Source: Salvator merianae | Lineage: Eukaryota; Chordata; Lepidosauria; Squamata; Teiidae | Reading direction: 5' to 3' | Assembly (NCBI GenBank): GCA_003586115.2 | Contig: QVOM02000090.1 | Location: forward strand, 9,984,081 to 10,048,080 | DNA length: 64,000 nt | Shown: positions 1 to 12,052 of the stretch, piece after piece | Numbering within the stretch: position 1 is the first letter of the stretch | Layout of the letters: every line of letters starts with the position of its first letter | Notes under the pieces: model-generated | What the model saw: only the letters and a program-made list of their open reading frames with translations | The model's database searches: none | Told to the model about the DNA's origin: nothing | Translations under genes and position numbers: made by a program

Positions 1-159
1 TGCTGTATTTCCTGCTTGGCTGCCTTTGCATCTGAACTATTGGGCTGTTCTTCTTGGAAGAATAACATTGTAAAAGTAAAGCGCTTGCGTCCTATCTAGA
101 TGTCTTGAATGCAACACTTCAAGAGACTCCAGTGAAATTCCTGCCCCTTCTTTTCACAG

Positions 160-276
160 GCACCCAGTCCGCTACGTTAGGTTCAACGCTCACAGCCTGA
201 TCACCGCAAACATTCCCAACGACAAGACACCCCAGGGTGCCAACATGACGGACGACGACCTGACAGCTCACCGGCG
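160..276 (+). CDS. FBXW8: FBXW8 penultimate coding exon
   Basis: The acceptor is a pyrimidine tract ending ttttcacag at 159, and the donor is gtgaga at 277. The exon opens with one base completing a codon and then reads HPVRYVRFNAHSL, ending in a split arginine codon. It encodes the end of the WD40 region. Confidence 0.88.
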
Positions 277-2208
277 GTGAGAAGCAACCAGAGTCTGTGG
301 GCTTCTTGAAATATCGAGGAAGACAACGAATCCCTGAAGCAGGGAAGGGCGGATGGGTGGGATCTCAGCAGGAGAGAAGAAAATCAGAGGACAGCGTGCA
401 TACTGGGCAGATCATAGCTTGGTGATGGAGCGTACAGGAGGCGCAGATTCAGTGGCTGCAGTTTTCAGCTGGGCAAAAATCTCCACCTGGAGTGCAGGAG
501 GTCAGCAGCTGGGCAGGGTCAGCTGTAGGGATCCTTGGAGTGACTCCTTAGAAAGCAGCTTCCTGAGTTCTGTGTCTCAAGTGTAGCAGTAAGGGAGGCT
601 GTAAGGCATCTCCTGCTCTGGGTCTGTTAAAAGCCCGCTGGTGGCAAAGCAGCCACAGCTTCACAGCTTATCATCTACAGGGACAGCTTTTTCCTCCTAA
701 ATCTGTCCAGCCAGAACTGTTACCCAATCTGGCTGCAACTGGCCGCAAGGTTTCTGGCAAACATGTGTCCTAGGCCTGTCTCAAGCAGCTTGGGATTAAA
801 AGCCAACAGATCAGGTGTGGTGGCTCTTCTCCACCTTGTCTGGTCTAAGCTGAGAGCTTGTTTGTTACTCAGTGAGCATCTGCAGGGGTAGGACTCGGAT
901 GGCGCCTAAGGGTTTCCGAATCAGCCACACCCTGCAAGGTGGACCTCCTCACACACTCGTATCTAGAGGTTTAGCTGCTTCACACTGTGGATGCCTCCCT
1001 TGGCTTTTCTTCAGAACTGGTTGGGCTGCATGTTGCCATGATGGGCCGCGTGACATCATTGCATGGACCAATGGGGTCTTCTGATTCTTTTGCCTTTCAT
1101 CTTCCCCAGCCCTTGTCAGGTGTCTTCTTTTGTTTACAGGCCAAGCAGGGGCTGAGGAAAGCACTTGTTTGCTTGCTCAATGCCATCTAGTCACAGCTGA
1201 TTCTTGGTGACCAGGCAGATTGACTTGCTCCAGACTGACTTACCTTCTACAATCTTTCTTAGGTCTGTGAGGGAAGTTTTCACTGCTGTCATAATTGAGT
1301 CTGTACACCTACGAGCTGGCTGTTGTCTTCTTCTCCCTTCTATTTTCCCAAGCACTGCCATGTTTTCCAGGGAGTTTGGTCTTCTCATTATGAGCCTGAA
1401 ATATGACCATTTAAGCCTCATCATCTGTGCTTCTAATCAATATTTAGGTTTTGTTTGGCCTAGCATCCATTGTTAGCCATGTTGCCCTGAGGAGCCTTCT
1501 CCAGCACCAAAGTTTTCAAAGAGCCTGTATGTTTCTGCTCTTGCTTTGTCATTGTCCAGCTTTTGCATCTGCACAACACAACAGTAAAAACCACAATGCT
1601 ACCTATCCTGACCATTGTGTTCGCTGAGAAAGCGCAGTAGCCTGAAATTTTTATTGGGCTGCAAGATGACACCACACAACTTGATAGTGTAACTCCTCTC
1701 TTTCCCAGTTGTGAAAAAAGGCTGGAAGGAGCATCCACATGTGAGAACCAGAATCGCATCTAAGTAGCAGAGGCCTGTGGACAAAGTGGGACACCACAAG
1801 GGTTGTGAGCAATCCCCACAAGGCTTCCTTTCTACTGTATTGCTTTCCCAATTCAGTCACCACCCATGTGATATTTTTAAATGTATGCTATGGAAACTGT
1901 CCATAGCTATTCCTAGTAGGAGAATTTGACTGTTTCCACTGTTGTTTCACAAAGAAGTCAGGAGTTGGGAAGGAATAATGACCTAAGCTCAGGGTTGAGA
2001 GAACTGAGTTTGTGGAAAGTGAAGCAAGTGTTGTTGGTTGTTTTCTTTCTTCCCTTTGATCAGGCACAGAGGAGTCATCTACGCCTACGAGTTCTCAGTG
2101 GACCAGTTGGCCCAAGAGAGCGTCCTTCCTATTTGCCGCTCCTCTTACAATGAAGTGACTGGCTACAATTACGGCATCAGCCTGGCAGTTCCCTATGACA
2201 GCATCTAG
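160..2208 (+). CDS. FBXW8: FBXW8, last two coding exons (3' partial)
   Basis: This is the C-terminal end of F-box/WD-repeat protein 8, the substrate receptor of the CUL7-SKP1 ubiquitin ligase. Two exons are visible: 160-276 and about 2064 (or 2070) to 2208, joined across a 1.8 kb intron. The first reads HPVRYVRFNAHSLITANIPN and on to a THRR-like end. The second reads GVIYAYEFSVDQLA and ends AVPYDSI before TAG at 2206-2208. The match is by recognition of the family's C-terminal tail after the WD40 propeller, and the position upstream of TESC fits the human order. Two AG acceptors six bases apart (before 2064 and before 2070) both keep frame and differ by two residues. The F-box and most WD repeats lie left of the window. 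Confidence 0.88.
1181..1740 (-). mobile_element. BovB (RTE-type LINE) 3' remnant, antisense in the last FBXW8 intron
   Basis: Read on the minus strand, the segment resembles the C terminus of the BovB reverse transcriptase. Blocks such as SWTMTKQEQK, MMRLKWSYF, MRRPNSLENMAVLGKIEGRR and DSIMTAVKTSLTDLRKIVE appear in order, broken by frameshifts and stops. The 3' end on this strand is gtcaccaagaatcagctgtg, typical of the BovB tail. It is inactive, and its presence supports a squamate source. Confidence 0.8.
2064..2208 (+). CDS. FBXW8: FBXW8 terminal coding exon
   Basis: The acceptor is either tttgatcag (exon from 2064) or gcacag (exon from 2070). The exon reads RGVIYAYEFSVDQLAQES, then a cysteine/arginine-serine segment, and stops with TAG at 2206-2208. 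Confidence 0.87.
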
Positions 2209-3970
2209 CTAGCATACGGTGGATTGGAAAAGACAGGCTGAGCTACATGAAGACACTGGGCCGCCTTGAGCCACAAGACCTAGAGAAGAAGGTACAGAGG
2301 ATCAGAAGAAGCCCCAGAAATGCCTTCTGATGCAGCAACTCAGTGGAAGAGAACTGCGAAGTTCACGCATGGGGCAAACCCATGTGCCGCAAGAAGGCCT
2401 GATGTGCCATACTCATTAGGCAGAAGTAGGGCTGGCCTAAAGTCATAAGGTATGAAGCAGTTCCAAGAGCTAAGACAGTAGCCCAAGTTGGTAGATACTG
2501 TGGTCTGTAACCTTTTCCAAGTCCCTTTTTATAGGTCACAGAGAAGCAGGCTTTAGTTCCACATTCAGAGTGGATGGGGATAGAGTTGAAGTATGGTATC
2601 CCACTGAGGCCAATATACATCACTTAGTGTTTTCTGATGAACAGGTACTGCCCCCTGAAGCAACACCTTAAGTATACTTGTGAAGAATAGATGGTTGAAT
2701 CAAATCAAAATCATATATGAATAGACATTATATTTGGCTATGTCTACAGAAAAGATTTCCCTTCCCTCCTCCTCTCGTCTCCTTTACCCTCCCTTCCTTT
2801 TCTTATAAGGAAAAAAAGATTTATTAAATTGCTCTTGGCGCTCTGCAAAGCTTCAGGAAAGAAGTTTGCTGTCCTTGAAGAAAACTCCTCTTTCCTTGTA
2901 AGTCTTGAGTTTTATGTCCTTGTTTATTAACAGAAAGCCAAATTTAGAGAAAGACTTCACTTCACTGCCGGGAAGGAAGATGAAAGGTTGCAATGGAAAA
3001 TGGAGGTCCACAGTATTGGATCTGGGTGTTAATTTATTTGAAATATTTATATACTGCTTCTTGTACAAAAGTCTTAAAGAGGCAGCAGATAAGAGAGGAA
3101 AAATCATTCGTACTTGGAAGGCTTGAGAGAAAACAGTGCCTAAAAGATAGGCCCTTCACAAATATCAGAGGAGAACACCCGCTGTAAGACACCGTAACAG
3201 TTTTTCCCAAAGGAAACGGCCCTGGATCAGTTTCTGGGGAGGTGGGAACAACCACCTTTGCGGACGGTAAATGGTCAACTAACTATATTGTTCTGCAGGA
3301 ACTGAAGCCAAGTTGCTTCCTGTCAGCAGGAACATCTGCAAAGTCAATTCTCTTCACCTTCTCAAGGCATTATTCTCTTCCAGCATGACAGTGGGCCTGA
3401 CTATATAGCGTTTTTGGAAGCTGCAGTGCTTTTGTTCCTCAATCAGAAGCAAGCTAGGGAAAAGTTGAGCCTAGTGGAAATGCTGATGTCATTAGGTCCC
3501 AGGCATGGAGAAGCCTGATCACTGAAGAACTCCATGGGGAAAATGTGCCAATACAGCTTCTGTCTTCGGTTCTCAAGTGTTGTCTTGGCCTTTCTTAAAC
3601 TATGGTGCATTTTTGACAGTTTTGGAAACTAAAAAAAAGAGTGATGGAAGTTAGGAATCCATTCTTTCATAAACTCATGCAACACTGAGAAAAAAGGCAG
3701 AGTTTCAACACGACAGGGCATGTGAGAGAGACACATCCTGCAGCATGTTACCCGACATTGCTCAGCAACCATAAATACTGAGTTTCTGAATATTTCTTCA
3801 TCAGAGACTCTACAGTTGGATCACCTGAAGGTAGATGTTTAAGCTTCCTGCTTTTGAAGGCTCATGTCTCTGTTTTGCCTTCGAAGACTTTGATTTGTGT
3901 TTTGAACCATCTGACCAATTATCTGTGTCTGGGATCCAGAGCAAATAAAGTCCTGTTTGATGTAATTAAA
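2209..3970 (+). other. FBXW8: Probable FBXW8 3' untranslated region
   Basis: The stretch after the FBXW8 stop has no convincing coding exon and no clear repeat. The first strong polyadenylation hexamer is AATAAA at 3944-3949, which would give a 3' UTR of about 1.75 kb. The extent is inferred. Confidence 0.5.
3944..3949 (+). other. FBXW8: Candidate FBXW8 polyadenylation signal (AATAAA)
   Basis: A canonical AATAAA is followed within 20 bases by a T/G-containing stretch (tcctgtttgatg). It is the first clear hexamer downstream of the FBXW8 stop. Confidence 0.5.
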
Positions 3971-4500
3971 GAGTGTCTAGATGAGGCGTAATGACCTTTT
4001 GATTTATACAATTAAAACTCACATAATTCCTCTTGCTGGTAGCATAGGTGAGATGGATGGGAGTTTCTGCTGGCAATGTTTAGCAAACCACATGGTGCTC
4101 TTACAGTCTGAACGGTACCATGAGAAAGTAAGTCATACTGGAAAAGAGATGAAGAATCTCCAAGCAGTAAGATAACCAACCCACGGAGTGTGAGATGCAA
4201 GGAGTGATTTTGCACTGACTGATACATTGGCCCAGAAAGCATATCAGGAGTCTCCCTTACACATGCTGGTGTGGTCTAACAGGAGCCCCGCCTCCAGGGG
4301 GTATAAGAGGATGTGGTCTAAGGAAGTGAGGTTTAAAGGGGCAGGCTCTCCTTTAGACTTCACTAGCATTGGCAGGGAGAATCTTAGTATGCTTCTTTCA
4401 TTCAGTATACCAGCCAGTGCAGAATCATCCAAGTTGTGGCTTTTCAACAAGAAGATGATAATCTAGGAATGCATAGCTGCAGGAATAAATATGCCATCAG
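3971..4500. other. Short intergenic gap between converging FBXW8 and TESC
   Basis: About 0.5 kb separates the two candidate poly(A) sites. The longest open frames (about 79 aa) look like chance frames. I see no repeat or RNA gene. Confidence 0.5.
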
Positions 4501-4522
4501 CAACAAACTGGAAAAATCCTTC

Positions 4523-4528
4523 TTTATT
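4523..4528 (-). other. TESC: Candidate TESC polyadenylation signal
   Basis: TTTATT on the plus strand reads AATAAA on the TESC strand. It lies about 210 bases past the TESC stop codon and would give a short 3' UTR. Confidence 0.5.
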
Positions 4529-4738
4529 GACGATTGGAGCGGCTTCCTAAAATATAGAATTTAAGAGCGAGAAAACAAACCTACAAAGCTAGGCCAGATG
4601 ACTCAATGCAGAAAACTCTCACGGTGGAACAACGTTGCCCCACTGCCCAGTTCCGGAAGACACAGCTCTTCTTTCACCCAAAGTCCCATTGCAGTTGTCT
4701 CAAAGTCACCAGCATGTCTGTTCTCAGGGCCTCCCTGT

Positions 4739-4816
4739 TCAGTTGCAGATCGCGATGGGCTCCATTGTGAGGAAGCGAACGTGCATCTTTGTTTCAATGT
4801 CTATTCCTTCCCATAT
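4739..4816 (-). CDS. TESC: TESC exon 8 (terminal coding)
   Basis: The exon encodes [20 protein letters not shown] and ends IAICN before TGA (4739-4741). The length matches the human final exon of 25 codons plus stop, but the last few residues differ from the human C terminus as I recall it. Confidence 0.95.
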   Translation of the reverse strand: MWEGIDIETKMHVRFLTMEPIAICN

Positions 4817-7800
4817 CTGGCAGTGGGTGGGTGGGGGGAGAGAGATAAAGCTTGAATCGCACAAATCATGCATGCTACGTGTCGCCATTTTGCGCAAAGA
4901 TCCTTCTTAAGCCATGGCCAAAATGGGAATGTGCATAAGCAGCAGTTTTATGCAGAATAAACCTTTGAGAAGACTGTAGAGGAGCAGTTTAGTTTCCCCT
5001 CTGTTAATCACTCTAGGAGCTGGTGACCCTGTTATTTAACTGCAGTGCCCCTTAAACATACCCAGTGACCATTGCAGTTTGGTAACACCTGGAAGTTTGA
5101 CCAGAATGGGACCCCTCTGACTGGCCTTCGTATTGTAGTTATTAGGACGGTTTCCTGCCACTGCAGCCCAATTCGAATTGCAAACATTAGGGGTTCTAAC
5201 CTTAAGGAAGTCTTCAAAGGTGATCCCCTCGTATATTTGGTCTGGCTCCTGGAATTAGAAAAGAAGCGTTTGCTTTGAGAAGATGGAGATGACGATGGGG
5301 CAGAAGATACGGCTAAGGTCTAAGCTGGCCGTCCCTGCATTTGCTGCTACAGGGTGTAGGCAATGGTCCCTGGATTAAAAAGGGAGATTAAGTAAATTTG
5401 TGGAGAGCCCTCCTGGTCGCAGCATACTTCTTCTAAAGACCAACTGTTCTGCTAGTCTCCCAACCAAGTCAGTGGAGTGGGTTCGTGTTTTATTTCATTT
5501 CTGTCCTCTTTTCCTGCTCTGTAGTAATGAAATGAAATTCGATTGGTGCAATTCTATCCTGCCCTTTTACTGTCATGTAACATAAAGTGGCTCCCTGAGG
5601 GAGCAGTACATAGACCACTGTCTCATACACCACCACCCAGTTTACTATTATAGGCACAGGCTGGTAAGCAGCTGTCTAGGGACACAGGTGAGAGATTTCC
5701 CATCCCCATCCCTTGCTCCTGGTCCTTGTTTTGAAGAAGGTCCCAGAGATTGAAAGGGAGACCTCCTGTGCGCAAAGCAAAGGTCCATAGCTTCCTCCTC
5801 CCTCCCCAAGGTGGACTGGAGTGATCGCCTGCTGGACCGAGTGACCAGGAGCCCCCCTTACCATCTGTCCCACGCAGATACTAGCAGCTTCCATCATGGC
5901 CCCGTCCGCTATGGACCTCGCCGAGTCCTTGTCCAGGTGGGGGTTCCTCGAGAGCATCTCTTGCACCACCTGGCAGAGAGAAAAGGCAGCCATTGGCGGA
6001 GGGGTGATGGCAGATGGCTGGAAGGGCCATTGGGAGATCAAAACGGTACCTTACATTTCTGTATTCCTGCAGGGTGATTTTCCCATCACTGTCAGCATCG
6101 TACATGTGGAAGAGAACTAGGAGACAAAAGGCAGAATAAGTCATTCAGGACTGGTAGAATCTCCTTTGCTTGGGAGCTACATCGACCCTATGGCTCTACT
6201 AGACTGACCCGCTTAATAATAGGACATTATTTTTAATTATTTATTTATTCATTTGAAAGTTTCAGGGTGGGTTACAACAATACCAACAGAATATAAAATA
6301 CACCAAATACTAAAACAGTAACTGTGGCTGAAAGCGGGGAAGGGAAGGTGTCTCCTTAGCCAAAGGAAAGGATAAATATGTGTGTCTTCATTGCTCTCCT
6401 AAAAATGTAAAGAGAAGGTGCCCGTTGCACCTCCAAGGGGAGACTGTCCCCTCGTCTGGGGGCCACCACTGAAATGACCACTTGGAGAACAGGGTGGTGG
6501 ACCAAATAGACCTTTTATCTGGTCCAGCAACATGTGAATTCAACCTAATGTAGCCTGACCAAATGCCTCTTTAAGTATAAGATATGAGCAGGTAGGAGAA
6601 GCACCACTTACATTTTAGTTTTTGTTTCCGGACACGGTCCAGCTGATCGTCATCCATGTCCATCTCAATAGGTCTGAAATTGGACATGATCGTCAAGAAG
6701 TCCTCAAAGTTGATTTCTTCAGCCAGCCCCTCAGATGCATGTTGGAGGTTCCTATAGACCCAAATGAATTTTATACCCATTTTTCTGTCCACACAAGTCC
6801 TCTTGCCCCACCCCCAATCTGGAAACTGGGATTATTTGGGGAGGTCCTGCAGCACCCACCAATTGCTTCTGGGCATTCTCAAGCAGGAGACAAGGGCAAA
6901 ACTTTCCCCTGCTCTCCACCCCCGTGCTCTCGACTTATTGCAAACAATTCCACAAAAGAACTTTACCTCTTGTCAAAAAAGGCCTGGACTATTTTCGACC
7001 TGATTGGATTGAACTCCAAATCTGGAATGCGGTCAAAGTTTTCTTTGCTGCAGAGATTGGGAGGGAGGGAGAAGGAGCGAAAGGTTGACAAAGATAATAC
7101 AATAGTCCTTTCACCAGGGACCTACACATATTATGCCAGTCCTAAAAGATCCGCACTGGTTACCTATTCACTACCAACCCTGTTCAAGGTGTCAACTGTT
7201 ACATATAAAGCCCTTAAATGGCTTGGGCCACAAATACATGAAAGAGTACCTTCCCCCTTATAAAAGCCCATCAAACTAATCACTGTTAACTATATCTGGG
7301 CTCTGATAGGTACCCATTTTTGTTAGAGCATTTCCTGGTCTCGCGTGTGTATTATATTGCCTAATGTTTAAGATTTCAAGAAAAGAAAACAGATTCTTGC
7401 TTGCACTTTTCTCATTTGATTTCCAACTTAGAACTTGTCTTTGTTTCCTTCCTCTCCCTTTCCTTCCTTCCTTCTTTAGCATGGCCCAAGTATCTGTGTG
7501 AGTACTGCAAAAATGCCAAATATTTCTGATAGTTATGGACTGCTTCGAACCATGTCAGGGTCTTTGGGGGAAGGCCAATATAAAGCATCTTACCAGATTG
7601 TTGGCTGGTCTCCGCTTAGCTGTTTGAACCTTCGGTGCAGGTTCTCAATTTGATCTGAAGTAACTAGGAAAGAGCATAAAGAGGCATGTTGTTAAGAGCT
7701 TATTTATCCAGCCTTGCCACTAGAATTCAAGGGGCCTTTGTCAGCTTTATCAGTTCTTTTTCCCACTAGTGTTTTCCTGGTCAGGGATAGATTCACTTAA

Positions 7801-10800
7801 GTCATATGCATTGTGATCATTTCCATCTTCGACTGCATTAAAACAGTTTAAAGCTACAATTTTAAAAACAGTTTGGAGCATGCAGCTGGTCATAAACAGA
7901 GCTAGAAAGTGGGTATTTAGCACTGGACATACTAAACATCTCACAGTGATGGTCCACCCAAGTGCACTGACCACCAGTCTGCTTTTGGGCTAAACTCAGA
8001 CAGAACTGGCTTTTTGCTCTGAATCCCTAAACTCTAAATCAGATTACACGAAAGAACAATTTTATCCCATATGAAGAGGGAAAGTTGGCAGACCTTCCTT
8101 GCCCCAGTTTTGGAGTCGTCGTGCCATATTCCATAGTTCTGCTTTGAGCCTAAGCTTTTGGATATGGCTACAATATCCATCTCCAAAGGGTATGCCTGCT
8201 AGAAGGGTCATATCCTCTGAAGATTCATACTTCTCGTGGTTGATATGAATTTTTGAGCCACCTCAGATGCACCAGTCTCTACATGCATAACTGGAATCTC
8301 CCAGAACATCCAATCTGGGACCCTTAAGCATCAAATCCAAGATTGTTTCCACCAGCTCAGGTAGGAACTGCTAAGCAGCAGGGATGAGAGGGTTGAAAAG
8401 AGACTAAGCTCATTCCAAAAGCACAAATCACCACCCACCTCTCTATAGTTAACATATAGCTTGCTTCCACCCACAGCTAATCAACTGAGCAATAGTGTGG
8501 AACTGAGTCCTGGAGGTGTGTTTGTATTTTTTTTTCCTTTGGGATGTACAAACACACATCCCCCAGAAAACAGATCCAACCCTACCTTTCCCTTCCCTTG
8601 CCAGAGTTGTTAATCCTGGTGAGTATTAGGCAAGCACACACCTAACTGATACGATTTAAAATTCATTTGATAACATTGAGACTGCCTGGTGATTTCAGCT
8701 TAAGGAATGTCTGAATGCTGAGAATACATTTTTTAAAAGCAAGATTAGGTTCTTTAATTAACTCTTCCACACAAGCGGAACATAAAATATAGACAAAAAA
8801 TGATTGATAGATTTTTGCAGCTAAAACCACTATACAAGGGAAGAGTACAAAGAGTAACAGATCTTATATTTTAAAAATACAGAAAAACTATAATCCCCGA
8901 GTTTACCAGTGCAAGATGCTAAGCCTTTAATGACATAGTTATGTGGGTAATAGTTGATGGTCTCATTATTGTCTGTCTTTACCAGTTTATTATTTCACTG
9001 AGCTCCTTACACTGTTTTGTAGTGTATGTCTGAATAAAAATCCCATATATGAGCATTAGGAGTGTTGAACAAATGTTTACCCATTGAACATAGTTAAAAG
9101 GCTTAAATCGTAGAGGGAGGTGGAAAGACACTACATAAAAGTTAGGCAAACAAGACAAGCAAAACCTGCACCATAGTGGTAGTTCTCATGTAATCTATCC
9201 TTATTCAAGCCCAGACCTTCTCTGTTTATGTACCCTGATGACAACCACACAGAAGTTGTTGTATAAGGGTTCTTGTTTTGTAAGAGGGAAGCTACATAGA
9301 AACTGGCAGAATGCCCTAGGAATTTAAGAAGCAAAGGAGAAGTAAGATTACGGCTACTCTCTTGGAAAAAAGAACAACATAACAGCACATGGCAGATAAC
9401 TCTATAGCACCAGAACCATTGAACATTGGAATCTTGACAAATCTCCCATCAAGAACCTCATTGGATAAGATGCCATGCCAAGTTTTTTAAAAAAACTCTT
9501 TATTGCATGGGAGAATTCTGATCAGGTCATGCTCTTTCTTACACAGTTTCCAAAAGAGGCCAGAATTGTACTGTACTAACTTTTCTGGTGCAACAAGCAC
9601 CTCAGTGTCTTCAGAAGTTTACCACCTCCCTTTAGCACTGTTTTTGCAATAACCACATACTACTTTTCAGGAAATTCCTGCCCACTGCTGTAGAAATCTC
9701 ATGCACTTCTCATAAACTGCAGTAGAAACCAGAGACGCATGCCAAAGAGCTGTTGTAATCTTTGAACGACAGGAATTTGGGCCCTTAGCTGGTCTCCACG
9801 ACTCATGTGGGACTTAAGGCTGAGCTTTAAAAAGACGGAGCTTGGAAAACTTATCTGCTCCCTCTGGGAAGGAGCAGTATTTGGTTTATTCTACAATCTG
9901 GATCAACCTGGGAGCGTACTCCGACTCACATTCCATCCAAACACACACAGAGTAAAATAAATACACAAACGGTATGTATTAGTTTGTTGACCTAATTCCC
10001 ACAGCGTAAAGGGATCCAGAACAGAAGTATTAATTCCCATAAAAGGCAACATTAGAAAAGGAGTGAGGTTTTGTTGTTGTTGTTGTTGTTTTTTAAAAAA
10101 GCCCCTCTAAGTTTCCCCTTGTATTTCAAGTTGGCTATGATTTATCTGGGGCTTTAAGTTTTCATTCCAGAGATATCGCACATTTACAGAGCACCACAGT
10201 TTCTGGACACATTTTGAGCGAAAAATATAGGCAGCCTCTGCCATTCACCCTTCTAGAAAAGCGCATATTCTTTTGGTTCACGCTCAAATGCTGGGTAGTC
10301 CAGGGAAGGGAACCAGCCCCCGACTTCAGTCAGGACCCCTTCCAGGCTAGGTGGCAACTGGAGCCCCTTCTTTTCAAGCAAGATTTTGAGGCTTACAAAG
10401 AGCCTCATGCTGTTTTGATGCTGCCATCGCAGCAATGATAGTAGGGACCTTCTCTGACTCTCTGGGGGGTTGACAGGCTGCGATGAGTTCAGGGGAACTG
10501 GGAAGGTACCTCCCCTGTTCAGAAAGCTGTCCCAGCTCCCCTAAAGGGCTACATAAGAAATGTCCTACTGGGTTGAATCCATACCCCACCTAGTCCAGCA
10601 GTTTGCTTTCACAGTGGCCAATCAGTTGCGCAGGGAAGATCACCAGCAGTGTAAAATTTTATTGATTACTCCTAGAATCGTATCACACACAGAAGCCAAT
10701 ATGAGCACACAGCCTGTGGCTGCTCTCTGCCCCATAGCCATCATCCGGGAGGTAAGGAGCAGCTGCTCCTTTCATCCACCACCAGCCTAGCAGCTCCAGC

Positions 10801-12009
10801 AGGTCTAGACCTAGTGGACGATGTAGGAAATCCCTGGATAGGGGATGAGGCAGGTCAGGGACACTGGGAAACTTCAGGGCTGCGGCGGAGCTCCAGGACT
10901 GGCAAAGACCTGCGAAGGATGGAGGGGAAAGAGGTACCATTCCAAGTGGGGTACTTTGGGGGGGGTTCTTTGGGAAGAGTGGGAAGGTGGGAAGGCAGCA
11001 GCAGTTGATGTGAGGAGGAGCTTGGGGGGTCTTGGGAGATTGGGGGACAGTGGGGGGGAGAGTGGATCCAAGGGGGTGCTAGCATGTGAAAATGGATCAG
11101 GGTCAAGTGGAAGCGAGTTTGGAGAGACAGCGGTCCCTGAATGTCTTGCCAGTTTGGGCAGGCAAAATAACTGGTATAGTATACTACCTGTCCTTCTATA
11201 TCCTTACAGAAGGGAAGTACCAAGTATCTGGAAATGTTAATAGTCCCATGCTATAAGAGATTGTTTTCCAATCTCCAGGTGGAACTCAACTCAACCACAT
11301 ATAGCTGACTATGCATATCCCTTACAATCAACCCTACTGTGCTTGTCAAGGCAGCAGAATCCCTATCATGCACATTTTTTTGAACGTCTTCTGTACCATC
11401 AGAGACAACCAATCATGCCATGTGTCCAGAAATACCCAGGGAGAATTCAGGAATGGCTTCGAAGGAAATTTCTGGAAGCTAAAGATGATTTTTCAGCAGG
11501 ACTCGGAGCCAAATTCCTGGCTGCAGTTGAAAATGTTTGCAGCAGCGCCTCCAGTGCTCACAATATATTGAAGGCTAAGGAACTGGACTTTATAAACTAC
11601 AGCCTGGTCTGACCCTATATCTTTTTACCTGCTTGTATGTTTAGTTGCTTTAACCCTGTGACTAATGTAAAAGATCTAGATTTTGTATATTTTGTGTTAT
11701 ACGTATTTTGATATTCCAGTTGGGTCAGTGACTGTAAATCAAATAAAATGAATAATAGTACCTTAGCCCAGTGGAACAAAATCAAAGGCACGTCTAGACT
11801 GAGAATCTCACAGCAGACAGGAAGATCCCAATCCCGAACCCGAACCCGAGCCCTGAACCCTGATCCCAAACCCCGAACCCAAGCCCTAACCCTGAACCCT
11901 AACCCTTCACAATGATGACTTCTACCCTCTAGCCACAAAGTGTGGTTGAATGCTGCAGTTACACAATGAAATTGGTGGAGCCTGTAAACACACTGGCTTG
12001 CTCTTGGAG

Positions 12010-12052
<43 letters not shown>

